A stretch of DNA of 64,000 nt from Lojkania enalia. Taxonomy: Eukaryota > Ascomycota > Dothideomycetes > Pleosporales. How positions within the stretch are numbered: position 1 is the first letter of the stretch; every line of letters starts with the position of its first letter. The notes under the pieces are model-generated. The model saw only the letters and a list, made by a program, of their open reading frames with translations, made no database searches and was not told the origin of the DNA. Of this stretch, positions 49,486-60,055 are shown in pieces. Where the stretch lies: contig ML986686.1 of NCBI GenBank assembly GCA_010094045.1, positions 62,001 to 126,000 of the forward strand. The letters run 5' to 3'. The position numbers and the translations under genes are program-made.

Positions 49486-50839
49486 ATGCAGTGGAAGTCC
49501 CTCGCTCTCGCTCTCGCGCTTTCAGCGCAGGATGCGATCGCCGTTTCGACACATGGCTTGATGGCCAGGCAATTTGCCGCGGCCGCTATGATGCGTTTCC
49601 AATGCTCTCAACTTGTTTTCGACCGCATTGATCCTCTCGTTCAGCCGGGTCAGGCTCCGTCGGCTCACATGCACCAGATTGTTGGTGGTAACTCCTTCAA
49701 TGTTTCCATGACTCCGGTTTCCTACGACCCATCGGTTGTTTCGCAGTGCACAACCTGCGATTTTTCAGAAGGTAGATATGTGCCAAACTTAGTGTACTTT
49801 ACATTGACTAACTGTTTGTTAGACTTCAGCAACTACTGGACGGCGAACCTGTATTTCAAGGCTCGGAACGGATCATTTAAGCGCGTGCCCCAGATGGTGA
49901 ACTTGGGATTGCAAGGGCGAGAGGGAGTTACCGTCTATTATATCCCCCCATATGATGGTAGGAGCAAAGTTACTGCATTTCCTAAGGTTAGTATAATGAA
50001 GCTGAATCCACTATGTCGTTTAGACTGATCAATACATAAAAAGGGCTTCCGCATGTTGGTCGGCGATGCCGGTCTCCGAACCAAACAAGGCCAGCAGAAG
50101 CAACTTTGCCACCGCTGCTTCAGCAACAAACAGCAAAATCCATTCGGCGGCGCGCCTTGCACTGGTGACGACACCTTCGATCTACCCAAGAAGATGTGCG
50201 GTGGTGGCATTCGTACCACCATTACGTTCCCGACATGCTGGGATGGCAAGAATCTTGACAGCCCTGACCACAAGGCCCATGTTGCCTATCCTTGTAAGTG
50301 ATACTACAACCGGCCTGTTCAAATCCACTCTGTTGACTTTAATTCCACCCGTAGCAAGCGGTTCGTTTGAGTCAAGCGGCCCATGCCCTTCATCGCATCC
50401 CGTGAAACTTCCGCAGCTCATGTATGAGGTTATGTGGGATACCACTGTCTTCAATGACCAGAACATCTGGCCAACCGATGGGTCTCAACCATTTGTCTAC
50501 TCTATGGGTGATGGGTAAGCGGTATTACCGGATATATATTGTAAGGATAGAGACTGATAACTAATGAATAGAACCGGATACGGACAACACGGTGACTACG
50601 TCTTCGGTTGGAAGGAGGGTGTACTCCAGAAGGCGCTTGATGCTAGGTGCAGTGGGAACCGATGCAGCGCGCTGAAGACACAATCTTCTGCTGATGCTAC
50701 CAAGTGCGCTAGGGCGCAGGCTGTGCGTGAACCTGTTGATGGATGTCAGTATACCTATTTCCCTTCATCAATTCAAATTACTAATCATTAAATAGGGCTT
50801 GATGAACTACCCGGAGGCAACATGGTTACATATGCGTAG
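49486..50839 (+). CDS. DUF1996 domain secreted protein
   Basis: Six exons: 49486-49771, 49823-49986, 50044-50293, 50355-50514, 50572-50744, 50796-50839; 358 residues. Introns are 51, 57, 61, 57 and 51 nt, all GT-AG. A signal peptide (MQWKSLALALALSAQDAIA) precedes the DUF1996 domain. The domain opens MMRFQCSQLVFDRIDPLVQP and includes SAHMHQIVGGNSFN, SNYWTANLYFKARNGSF, VYYIPPYDG, CWDGKNLDSPDHKAHVAYP and GDYVFGWKEG, ending WLDELPGG. These are secreted fungal proteins of unknown activity, often with a WSC or cellulose-binding tail; none is present here. The first intron is 51 nt with no stop, so its retention would only add 17 residues. The gene is convergent with the DUF8021 gene (230 bp apart). 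Confidence 0.93.
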
Positions 50840-51069
50840 CCGGAGACTGGTAGTATTGCTCAATGTATTTGACATTCTAAAGTCTGCAATGACTTTTGTC
50901 GGTTTGATTCGGCATCAGTGTATCAACAGACAACCTTTACTTTAATAGTCGCTCGTTTCGTAGAACCTCAATATACCATATCGTTCTCAAGCTATTTACA
51001 AATTTCGCATTATCAAACTTAAAATTATCAAAGATGAATTCAGCTCGTGCAGTGGAGACTATGAAAAAT

Positions 51070-51951
51070 TTAGACTTCAATCATGCTGCGGTCTATTCCC
51101 CGAATTGCTGGAAAATGCCATTGCCTCCTTCTAAGCACTCCACAATTCGGTATCCCACAGTGCGTCATAGTGTGTACATATCGGAGCTTCCCACCCTCAA
51201 TCCTGAACTCATGACTATCCGGCCACTTACTCCCCCCAAAGTCGTTCAATACATCCACGGCCCCATACATCTCGTCAATAACATAGCGTCTATTCGTAAT
51301 AGGAACTCCTGTTGGAACCCCTACAGCGCACGTCCCATTGGGTCCCGGGTCGCCGTACAGTCCTCCTTCGAGACGTACGCATGGCTTTCCCCAAGGCACT
51401 TCTACGGTTGGATCGTTGAATAAGTCTAGATACGCGTCGGCAGCCTTTTTAATCGTTTCGCGCGTGTCGCGTTTCTCTTCAGGAATAGCGCTCCAATCTT
51501 CTTGCGTTACCCAATAACTATACCCTGTTATGTTGAAGAGCCAGTCGCCTGGCTTTGTAACAATGGAATCAACCCGGTTGATTTTGTGGTTCGCGAATTT
51601 CAGCTGTGTGCCAATGACATGCGGATTCGCAGGGTCGTTTGCAATGACTTCGGTGTAGGTCATGCAGTTAATAGTATCGTACAAGCTGCGATTATGGGTG
51701 ACCTTGAGGCCTGTGTTCAAAACTCCAGTGCTGACGTCGAGCTTCCTGGAATTCTCGTAATAGCCGAGCCATGTGCTGTTGTCGAAACGAGCTTTGAATG
51801 CGGAGATTTGGCCGGACGTCTGGGCTTCGAGGTAGGAATCGACGGCTTCTACTAGTTGAGGACGTGTACAATGCGCAGTCGCAGTTGCGGCCAAAGCGAC
51901 GGCCGAAATGAAGAGTCGTAGCATCCCGAGTGTGGTTTCTAGTCCGAACAT
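51070..51951 (-). CDS. DUF8021-type secreted protein
   Basis: An intronless gene of 293 residues. The N-terminus MLRLFISAVALAATATA is a signal peptide; it starts nine residues after the first Met (51951), so ATG 51924 may be the true start. The mature protein has CTRPQLVEAVDSYLEAQTSG, VIGTQLKFANHKINRVDSIV, GDWLFNITGYSYWVTQEDW, RDTRETIKKAADAYLDLF, VPWGKPCVRLEGGLYG and NRRYVIDEMYGAVDV, and ends near HEFRIEGGKLRYVHTMT then CGIPNCG. This order matches the fungal family I know as DUF8021, an NTF2-like fold by prediction, with no known reaction. Cysteines fit disulfides of a secreted protein. Confidence 0.85.
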   Translation of the reverse strand: MFGLETTLGMLRLFISAVALAATATAHCTRPQLVEAVDSYLEAQTSGQISAFKARFDNSTWLGYYENSRKLDVSTGVLNTGLKVTHNRSLYDTINCMTYTEVIANDPANPHVIGTQLKFANHKINRVDSIVTKPGDWLFNITGYSYWVTQEDWSAIPEEKRDTRETIKKAADAYLDLFNDPTVEVPWGKPCVRLEGGLYGDPGPNGTCAVGVPTGVPITNRRYVIDEMYGAVDVLNDFGGSKWPDSHEFRIEGGKLRYVHTMTHCGIPNCGVLRRRQWHFPAIRGIDRSMIEV

Positions 51952-52720
51952 TGCGGGCCTAGATTAAGTGCTGATCGAGTATTTATCTGATGCGAAAATT
52001 ATCGATAGTTACTGGGAGTGTCTTTGAGGGAGTTTGACGTACATGTGGGGAAACATGGGTTGGAGCTGCCTGTGCAATTTCCATTGCGCCGCCATGGACA
52101 TTGCAGACTTTCCAGTGGTCGATTAATCAATACGCGGTTGAATCATCGCTGTACCTGCAGATCTCTAAACAGGCCCCACCATATCGCGCTATGAAAATTG
52201 ATTGCTTATACTGGCAAATATAGGTTGTACCCGCCTCCACATTTTGGAGCAGGTGAAATGGTTCGTGGGTACTGAAATAAGTAATAAATCCCCTTTTGTT
52301 TTGTATGATATAGAATGCGTTTGGTCGATCTTCATTCTGCTGGTAGTATAACACAGTTACATTGACCTCATCTACTACTAGATTTTGGTTGAAGATACTG
52401 AATTTATAAAAAGCTATCTTAGAATTGCTAGGTAATGTAAGGGGCTGCGCTCGTGCTAAGAATTCGCACGACCCTATCACTGAGGGGAAGGACAATCTTG
52501 CTTGAGGAACATGGAGAACTTAGCCACCGTACGATAAAAGGACTAGCCTCGCTTGGGGATGAGTGATCTTAGCTACCGTACTAAGGCAATCTCTTGTACT
52601 TAAGAGAACTCTCAAGATGCAGAGTCTTCCTACTCCTTGTTACTTTTATACTGTGTCATAGGAATAACCCCGTAATAGGTAAGCCTAGAGTGAACTGCGT
52701 CTCGGTAGCCATATCTACTA
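51952..52720. other. intergenic between the DUF8021 gene and the transposon
   Basis: A 122-codon open frame (complement 52127-52495) reads protein-like (KIAFYKFSIFNQNLVVDEVN) but has no start context or motif I recognise, and may be a gene fragment. At 52515-52590 the string 'cttagcYaccgta' occurs twice. The left TA target base pair of the element is 52719-52720. Confidence 0.35.
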
Positions 52721-52779
52721 CCGTGCCTTGGCAGTCAGTGCGCGCCGTCACTCAATGCGCGCCCCAACATCAACGCGCC
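52721..52779 (+). repeat. left terminal inverted repeat (59 bp)
   Basis: Identical, as reverse complement, to 54796-54854 over all 59 bases. It keeps its CpA dinucleotides, unlike the interior. Confidence 0.95.
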
Positions 52780-52799
52780 GCCAACAAAATGAGGCTGTA

Positions 52800-54765
52800 G
52801 GGCTCTATACGATAGCTAGAATCACGAGATTTTCTGGTGTTAAGGACTCTTAGGCTTGCAGATGATTTCTATCAAATCAGATTATAGATATCTAGTCGGA
52901 GTTCAGATAGTTCGGCTACTGTGTGATAATAGAGTTAATAGAGCACTTACTGGCTCCTTAACGCGCGTAGGTGCCGGCGTCGGTTTCTGTACTATATTAT
53001 ATATAGTAGTACGTTTTAAAGCCTTTTGTCTTTCCTTTTAAGCTATTTTGATGCGATTTTGAAACTGTTGATAGGCTCTACGAGCCTGTTAATTAGCGCG
53101 TCGCTTAGCAGCCTGATTAGCCTTCTCCTTAACGCGGGCATCCCTAGCTGCTATACGCGTAATACGATTCTTATTAAGTAGTCGAAGTTGAAGCTGTTTT
53201 CTAGCAATCTGAGCCTCTTTTCTCTGTCTTTTCTGGAGTTCTAGTTCTTGTTTTTCAGCTTCTTATTAACTGAGAAAATTATAAGCTCTCTGTATGCGAC
53301 TAGGTGACTAAAAAACTGCTCTACTATACCGCTCCTCTGGCTGGTTGACAGGTAGAGCTCTGCCTTTTGTTTAACGCCGTTTTTTATTGATAAAAGCCTC
53401 TCGTAGACCCTAAATCTTATACTATAAGAGCTGTTTTTGCGCAAAGATTGAGTATATCGTTTAGTAGAGCTTACGCGACTTTCTAGTAGTAATATTCTTA
53501 ATAATAGAGCGGAAAAGGCTCTCTATTTTACGCAGATCTGACGCGCTGAGGACTAATATAGAGCTCTCTTGTGAGCCCTACTCTAGAGGAGTCTCTCTAT
53601 TAAATCGCTAAAGGATAGGTATAGGATCTAGCGGCTAGATACTAGTATATTTAAAAGCTTTTGTAATTAATTGCGGCGTGACTAAGGTAGTCTAGAACTT
53701 CTAGAAGAGGCTAAAGAAGTCTCTTTTAGTGATAATTAATAGTCCTTAGCTCCTATAGAGATATGCGGTAAGCTTAGCTAAGTAGGCAGTACTAAGAGAC
53801 TTAAATATATATATGTCTAGAGGCTGTAGTATATAAGTTAAATAAGGGGGAAATACGGCTAGGAGGATCCTGTTCTGGTTATAGTAGTTGATAAAATCTA
53901 TAGAGATGTGGGATCTATGGCTATTAAGGATAAGGAGCTGGTAGGCTCGTCGGTCTACTTAAGCTTTCTTACTAGTATAGTGCTTAAACACCTCTTTAAG
54001 CTATCTAACTCCTATCTCGTTGTTTAACTATCTAGAGTTTAATAAGGTAATAAAGACTGGATGGAGCTCTCTATTAATTTTCTTAACCCAGCTTAATTAT
54101 AGGGTCCTAGTGTCGGATTGATAGATTAGTAAGGGATTAATAAAGGATCCATCAGCATATATACATGCGATTAGTAAGATCTACTTGCGTAAGCCATCCT
54201 ATATAGCTTGCCGTACTTAGCGACTCTTAAAGAGAGGTCTATTAAAGATTCTTTTTAAGCGGCTGGTGATACTGAGGAGGAAGCCTTTTTCATCTATATT
54301 GTACGTATGCTGAGGCTGAATACTATACTTAGCGATCTGTATATAGAGAAGCTTAAAATAGAGCTTATATTTTGTTCTAGAATCAGCTTTGTGGCGGTTA
54401 CTATCAATTCCGGCCGTCCAGCGTAAGATTAAGGAGTCCTCATTACGCCGGACAAAGCGATCAACCTAGCTTATTAAGACATCTTTACTAGCTATTTGGG
54501 TTACAAAATTTTGAATCATCTAACACGTAAGAGGTAGGCCTCTCTTAGTTAGATGCTGTATATAGCGTACGAGCTCCTTTTTTTATTATTAGCTGAGATT
54601 TCGGCGATCCTGATAGGCGACCTAACACGCCGTAGTTGCGCGCATGTACCTTCGCGTCAATATAGAACGTATAATACTAAACCTTTTAGCAATTTCTGTA
54701 TATGTAAAATGTTCTTCTGGTTTTAGCGATTCGATAGCTGCAAGCGCAGCTTCAATTGGTTCCAT
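52800..54765 (-). pseudogene. transposase remnant of the Fot1-like element
   Basis: From ATG 54765 the frame reads MEPIEAALAAIESLKPEEHF then TYTEIAKRF, the start of the pogo-type helix-turn-helix (usually followed by a Ser/Thr-LSRR segment; here SILTRRYMR). It is broken soon after (54622). Downstream the DDE domain cannot be read: stops of TAG/TAA type occur every few codons in all frames. RIP-like C-to-T change explains this. Confidence 0.75.
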
Positions 54766-54795
54766 ATTGGTGGAGTTATGACATGTTGAAAAGTA

Positions 54796-54854
54796 GGCGC
54801 GTTGATGTTGGGGCGCGCATTGAGTGACGGCGCGCACTGACTGCCAAGGCACGG
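54796..54854 (-). repeat. right terminal inverted repeat (59 bp)
   Basis: The partner of 52721-52779, ending at the right TA duplication. Confidence 0.95.
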
Positions 54855-55007
54855 TAAGCTTCATCTGGCTGCTGCGCCACAACTCTCTAGCCACATCCAC
54901 TATCGATTATTGCATCAAGAAAATGACTCAATCATATATTCTACGACGAGATGCATTGTCTACCACAGAGACACTTTGAATTGTCTATTGATACTACCTA
55001 AATTACC

Positions 55008-55931
55008 ATGGCGAGCTCTGAAACCTCTTCATTTCCTCGTCGAGTGGGCTATATTCGCATGGTCGGAACACCTGATCGAGATGAAAAGTCCCTGTGGGAA
55101 CTGATTCGCTACCACGTACGTCAACCTTCGCTCAAACAGCTTGCGACAGGCCATCAGCGCCATCTCTTCTTATTTAGCGCATTCACGGCCTTAGACCAAA
55201 ACGTCCTTGGCCTACTTCTCAGTAGCATCCAAGCCCGCGAGCCATCGTTGATTGCAGAACCCATCATAGAATGGCCTGGCATGTTTCGTGCGCATCCAAC
55301 AGGTACACTCAGTGGAGTATGTCGCGCCGACCTGGAACTTCGTCTCCCTTCACCTCGAGCCGAAACTAAGGCCGGTAGAAAGCTGCTTCAGCAATGCCGC
55401 CAAAATGGCATCCGTACATTGATCAGCGGGGACACCGACGAGGAATGCGATAATATCATGCTCGAGGAAAGCCACTACCTCATCGATCTCCGCTCTCTAG
55501 GACTAGCCAGCAACTATTATTATTGGTTGGAGAAATATGCGAAGCCCGGAATCCCTCAATATAACTCGCTGTCAAGTCCTGAATTTAAAAACCCGGATTA
55601 TAGTCGGTTGAGATTAGGAAAAAGGTATGCGGCTTATGGGTGGTTGAAAAGCTCAGGCTGCTCACATGGTAATGGCGAATGGCGCTGCAAAAACTGTGGA
55701 GGAAAGTGTAAGAGAGGGAAGTGCAAGGTTGACGTCTCTCCGGAACAAAAGAAGAGGATAGAAGAGAGGGAGAAAGACTGGCAGGACCGAATTAGTCTGC
55801 CGGAGCCAGGTGACAAACGGTGGAAGGACATTACGTCGGCGGACTTGTGTGAAAGGTATAGGTGCAGAGGTTTGACAAGATCTGGAAATATGAATAGGTG
55901 GGTAAGCATAGATACATTTAGCGGGGAGTAG
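55008..55931 (+). CDS. uncharacterised protein with Cys/Lys cluster
   Basis: An intronless gene of 307 residues starting MASSETSSFPRRVGYIRMVG, 154 bp beyond the transposon end. I do not recognise the family. The middle is ordinary globular sequence (LFSAFTALDQNVLGLLLSSI, LIAEPIIEWPGMFRAHPTG). A basic Cys-rich patch follows near residue 220-240 (CSHGNGEWRCKNCGGKCKRG, then KC), which could be a zinc-binding knuckle. The rest is charged (EQKKRIEEREKDWQDRI). There is no signal peptide or membrane segment. The frame is long and free of RIP-like stops despite lying beside the element, which argues that it is under selection. Real gene likely; function unknown. Confidence 0.6.
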   Translation: MASSETSSFPRRVGYIRMVGTPDRDEKSLWELIRYHVRQPSLKQLATGHQRHLFLFSAFTALDQNVLGLLLSSIQAREPSLIAEPIIEWPGMFRAHPTGTLSGVCRADLELRLPSPRAETKAGRKLLQQCRQNGIRTLISGDTDEECDNIMLEESHYLIDLRSLGLASNYYYWLEKYAKPGIPQYNSLSSPEFKNPDYSRLRLGKRYAAYGWLKSSGCSHGNGEWRCKNCGGKCKRGKCKVDVSPEQKKRIEEREKDWQDRISLPEPGDKRWKDITSADLCERYRCRGLTRSGNMNRWVSIDTFSGE

Positions 55932-56352
55932 ATAGAGAGGTTACTATTAAAAAAAATCCTGTGACTCTGAATGATACCCAATATATCTGCGTTACGCAAT
56001 GTAAGCAGGCTCCCCATTTGCTTTGGCCCAGCCTTAGCTTCCGAGGGACCCGTCCTTTCGCACGAAATTGATTTACTTGATTGGCCGCTATTTTCACGGG
56101 TAGAGTCCATAGACAGAGAAAGAAATCTCGGGGCCGCTGCTAAGCTCAGGGGGAGCCTTGATGATTCCGCACCATCCACCGCTCGCGACATGCACTCCGC
56201 TTGACCACGCCAGGGCTCCCGCATTCCATACCCCGCAAAATAGTTTCCACCACGGAAGCAGTTGACGACATTTTCAGCAGCACCCTACGAATGCCGGTAG
56301 ATGGGTAGTGTAGTTGCTGCGAGGGCCCTGGGAAGGAAGGCTGTATGGAGCA

Positions 56353-57129
56353 CTACATCGAGGGGGGTGGTGGGTAAGTTGCTTGGGCATGTTGTGCCCA
56401 GAGTTCACCCTCAATCTCCTCGGACTCGAGAATCCTCATAAAGTAGTCCGTCTCGATGTTACGCCGGTGAGTATTTGACTCTCCCTCCTCCCCTTTAACC
56501 TCGTCGTTGCGGATGAGATCGGGAATGGCGCGGAAATCACCATATTTCATTGCGTCTCCGAAGAGTTCGACTGTATTTCCGGGGCCTCTTTTAGTAGGAA
56601 TGTCTTCAGTCTATGGTATCAGCGACTACACATCGTCGAAGTAAAATCACTTCACGGGACTTACATAATTAAGGCGTCAATCCCTTCTTGGCCTAGCATC
56701 TTGATATTCGACATCATTTCTTCTCAGCGAATTTCAAGCCTCGACCGTGTTTCTTCGAAGAGTTGATCAACCTAATCATTGTCAAGTCTCCTCCATTTTG
56801 CTCCATTATTGCTTTCGCATCCTCGCACATGTTTGGGTGCGCGTCACAGTTAATTCCAATGCCAATGACTTTTCTGCACTCTCCGTTCTTGCATTTATCT
56901 GCGAAATTGTTCGTACGCCTTCGAGTTTTGCCAATAATTCTTTCCCGGCCTCGGACAGCTTGACGTGTGACGATAATGTTAACATGTCCGTTACTAAATG
57001 CTCGCTTGAGATTATATATAGCGAAATGCGCGTATTCGGTGTAAGGCTTATTGACAGAGCTGTCGTGGCAAGGCGAATATGCGACTTTTTCAAATGCTCC
57101 CGGTCCCCTAACCTGACCATCCAACCCAT
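56353..57129 (-). CDS. uncertain small gene or gene remnant
   Basis: Two overlapping frames (57129-56806, with MLTLSSHVKLSEAGKELLAK, and 57124-56714, with KNGECRKVIGIGINCDAHPN) and a downstream frame (to 56353, with NTVELFGDAMKYGDF and ETDYFMRILESEEIEGELW) all look protein-like. No single set of splice sites joins them cleanly. One possible junction (AT|GTAAGT at about 56664 to TAAAAG at about 56592) links a short MMSNIKMLGQEGIDALI start to the last part. No family recognised. It may be a multi-exon gene I cannot resolve or a decayed one. Confidence 0.25.
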
Positions 57130-58709
57130 GGATTCACATTCGGATACTATTCGTCTTCATGCGGTCGGTATGATGCATGACCTTATCTGCAAAACAAGGC
57201 GGTCAATGCGAAGACGCAGATTTAAACAACACCAGGAGGTCACTCCAACCACCACAACCCACTTTTTTCAAGGCTGCATGCTCATATACTTGTTTCCCAA
57301 GTATATATCCAAGGCTTAATTCATTCGAAGAACTTGAAGCCTCTTCCCTGATGTGCCTGTGTTGTGTTGGGCCCCTTATAACTGGTCGGTAACATTCGAA
57401 AGGTGCGTCTCGGGAGGGTGAAACATTCCCCAAACTCCCCCAATTCCTTGTATATTTCATCCTACGGCAATTATTTTCGATCCACCCGTCATAAAGATAG
57501 AATGATCTCCTAGGAAAACCGACGATATTGGACTGAAATGTTTGCGGGATAGATACATTGGGATTGTTTATCCTTATCAAGGAGGATACGTGATATTCGT
57601 ATTTGTCAGAGCTGGCTGGCTCTGATGAGGATTGGAAAACTGCGTCTATTGACTAGAAATGCGAGACATGCTACATATATATCCCTGGACCTGCCAAGGG
57701 GCTAACTGTGAATAGCTTAGCCGTAACAGTATTTGTTTAGTTGGGCTCGTGTAAAAGCGAGCGTTCTAATTGTAAGCCCTTCTCTTCTTTGTTTGGAAGT
57801 GCGTAACTATTCCAAGGAAACCAGAGTCCTTGAAGCCGACTGCTATGCTGCGAGAAATCATGGAACGTAGACACATGCAAATACTACCTGGGGAGGTTTT
57901 GTGGGCTTGCAGACAGAATTAATCTTAGTTGCATATCGTGGTCTTATCAAGTTACGATATTAGTATCGCGATTAGATCCCCTTGCTAAGCTTTGAAATGT
58001 GCTTCAAGGTTCTGAATGTATGGGAAGAGGCTCTGTTTAAAATCTTGGGGTGGAAGCGAAGGAGGGTGTCCTCCCAATTGCCGCTTCCGAAAAGTTTGGA
58101 CAAATGTGTTTACTCTAGGGCAACGCGCGCCGGCCCACCCCCTCACAACCCAAACAAAAGAACACTATCTTATCATCAAAAAGAGCAAAAGAATAACCTG
58201 TCACCAACCCTACATACTGGCTGAACTCGATGGGGATGTGTAGAACCACCGGGCTTATTCTCCCCTGAGTCTTCAATTTTAAAAAGAAACACCAAAGAAT
58301 TGGAGTTCTTTATTGCTTGCTGTTGGCTAGGGTCACATATGGAAGGCCCGCTCATATTTTAAATTACATGGGAATTAAATGAAGGCTAGTAATGGGTTCG
58401 AGGGCTTTGTGAGAGGCTATACCAAGTTGAGCGTTCACGTGACATTTGCTCTTTCTTCCTTCTGCGCTTTCTGAGAGCCTTTTAGTACCTCCACTGTTAC
58501 TAGAATGGAGCTAGTTCAAAGCAAAAGAAATATAAGATGGACTGTCACATTGCTACTGAATATTGAATCTAGACTGTAATTGGTAGAGTGTTTAGATCTT
58601 GGCTCGCGTGCCGTGACGGATGATTGGGAGTGATAGATGATAGTCAGTCCCGAGATGAGACATGGACGATAAGTAGTTGAAAAGGTTCAACAGGCCGCTG
58701 GACGTTGAA
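57130..58709. other. intergenic, contains a solo LTR
   Basis: No gene supported. A CACGTG E-box lies at 58436-58441. Open frames are short and without motifs. Confidence 0.5.
57604..57728 (+). mobile_element. solo LTR, copy 2
   Basis: 125 bp beginning TGTCAGAGC and ending CGTAACA, flanked by GTATT on both sides (57599-57603 and 57729-57733). It is the inverted copy of 48478-48603, about 98% identical by eye. The different target duplications show two separate insertions. The 9-kb segment between them was not copied with them. Confidence 0.88.
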
Positions 58710-59129
58710 CTAACATATTCTGAAGGCCGAGCTTGATCGGGCCTTGGTAAGAGGGTTGATTGCGGCTAAGATGATCGCAGACTTTCTTGGTGAAAGCTTC
58801 CCAAGGCTTTCGCGATGGGCGACATGCGCCACATTCGGTAGAAGCTTGGAATTGCTCGGCTCGATTCGCATGCTATAATTCAGGATTGTATGGAGGACAA
58901 TTGCGTCGTTATCGAGACGTGTGTTGTAGAGTAGATGGGAAATCCACACACTGAATCCGAAGCTTCGAGTAGTGAACACGACGCGTCCAAACTCGTTATC
59001 CTCCTCGTGTCCGAAGCCGAGGGGCTCCGCACCTAAAGGTGTCATCCGCACGATCAGTCCATCAGGACATTGGCTGTTTCGATACTGAACAAAAATGGAA
59101 AATAGTAGCCAGACACTGAGCGATTTCAT
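58710..59129 (-). CDS. possible small secreted protein
   Basis: An open frame of 139 residues from the first ATG. The start MKSLSVWLLFSIFVQYRNSQ looks like a signal peptide, and the rest (GFGHEEDNEFGRVVFTTRSF, SVWISHLLYN) has no motif I recognise and only two further Cys. It has no introns. It lies upstream of, and divergent from, the phosphate permease. Treat as hypothetical. Confidence 0.3.
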   Translation of the reverse strand: MKSLSVWLLFSIFVQYRNSQCPDGLIVRMTPLGAEPLGFGHEEDNEFGRVVFTTRSFGFSVWISHLLYNTRLDNDAIVLHTILNYSMRIEPSNSKLLPNVAHVAHRESLGKLSPRKSAIILAAINPLTKARSSSAFRIC

Positions 59130-59713
59130 CACTCGTTTTATGAAACCATACAACTACTCTTACGAGGCGAGCGAGACTGAGGCGAGTGAGACTGTGGCGA
59201 GGGGCTAGGCAGTGACCTCCCTCTCATGATGGTATCGGCCACTCCGTCCATGCACCGCAATAGGGCATCGAGGCCGATTTTGTCCTATGTGTCTCAGATC
59301 GAGCGCTATATCGACAAGCCCGGCAGGTCAAGCACAATCTTCGACGGCCTACGCCACGATCTTCCAGGCGGAGTCAATCGCAAAATAATTGCGCATCAGA
59401 TACCACACTTTGAGGACCTTCCCAGCGCGGGATCCACGAACCATGAGCCCTGAAAGCCGAACGTTGCTCCCTTGCACAGTTGCTTCGCTCCCATGTTGCA
59501 CGCGTGGCGCAATGCTCCCGTGTACGGCGTCGGCGATGCAGGTCTCTGGCGGCAAGTGATTGGCGGACGAGGAGATTCCAGATGGCACTCGACACTCACA
59601 AGAGGGTGAAGCATGTAGAAGACTCCTTGGCGGGGCCTTGGCGGGGCCTGGGCGCATGTTTGCCAAGAGCCCGGCGGCGCCGCGCGCGCGAGAATCAGAT
59701 GGCGGAAGGGGAG

Positions 59714-59719
59714 CACGTT
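59714..59719. promoter_or_regulatory. candidate Pho4/NUC-1-type site CACGTT
   Basis: It lies 337 bp before the permease start. CACGTG/CACGTT are the sites bound by yeast Pho4, and Neurospora NUC-1 is its relative. A single hexamer is weak evidence. Confidence 0.25.
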
Positions 59720-59926
59720 TTGTTCTCCGCGCCTCTTATTTGTCCGCCCTCGCCCTCTCCAGATGCCTCGTACATCAGCAATTCCTCGTTGCAACGCCGT
59801 CCTGGATGTGCAGGATGCCGACATCCACCAGGCTGGCGTTCGCGTCCTGACAATCTCCTCATCCTGGTTGCCGGATTCCGGTCGCCAAAAAAACATGTTG
59901 GCTCGCCGCAGCGATGCTGCTCTCCT

Positions 59927-59932
59927 TATAAA
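59927..59932 (+). promoter_or_regulatory. TATA box of the phosphate permease gene
   Basis: TATAAA in the context CCTTATAAAGG, 124 bp before the ATG at 60056, a usual distance for a short leader. Confidence 0.5.
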
Positions 59933-60055
59933 GGCCGAGCGGACGCGCATCTGTGCAGCCTCCCACCGCCAACACCTCTCCCGCCCCGCCAGACCCCTAG
60001 CCAGCCACAACGGCAACAGCAACAACAGCATAAGCACCTGGCTGCTTCGTCCACC

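Larger units (their letters stand above)
52721..54854 (-). mobile_element. pogo/Fot1-like Tc1-mariner DNA transposon, degenerate
   Basis: 2134 bp, bounded by perfect 59-bp terminal inverted repeats (52721-52779 and 54796-54854, starting CCGTGCCTTGG) and by TA on both sides (52719-52720, 54855-54856), the target duplication of this superfamily. The transposase is on the minus strand (see separate entry). The interior is TpA-rich and full of stops while the ends are intact and GC-rich. The size and the EAALAAIESLKP start agree with fungal Fot1/Tan1-type elements. It cannot move by itself, but ends this perfect could be cut by a transposase made elsewhere. Confidence 0.92.

Noticed and set aside
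48478..57728. Reading the inverted 125-bp repeats as ends of one 9-kb element
   Set aside because: Each copy has its own, different 5-bp target duplication right at its own ends, so they are two separate insertions.
59480..60055. In-frame 192-codon N-terminal extension of the phosphate permease
   Set aside because: No ATG at its beginning, composition unlike the protein, and a TATA box lies inside it; the ATG at 60056 has a strong context and fits the family.
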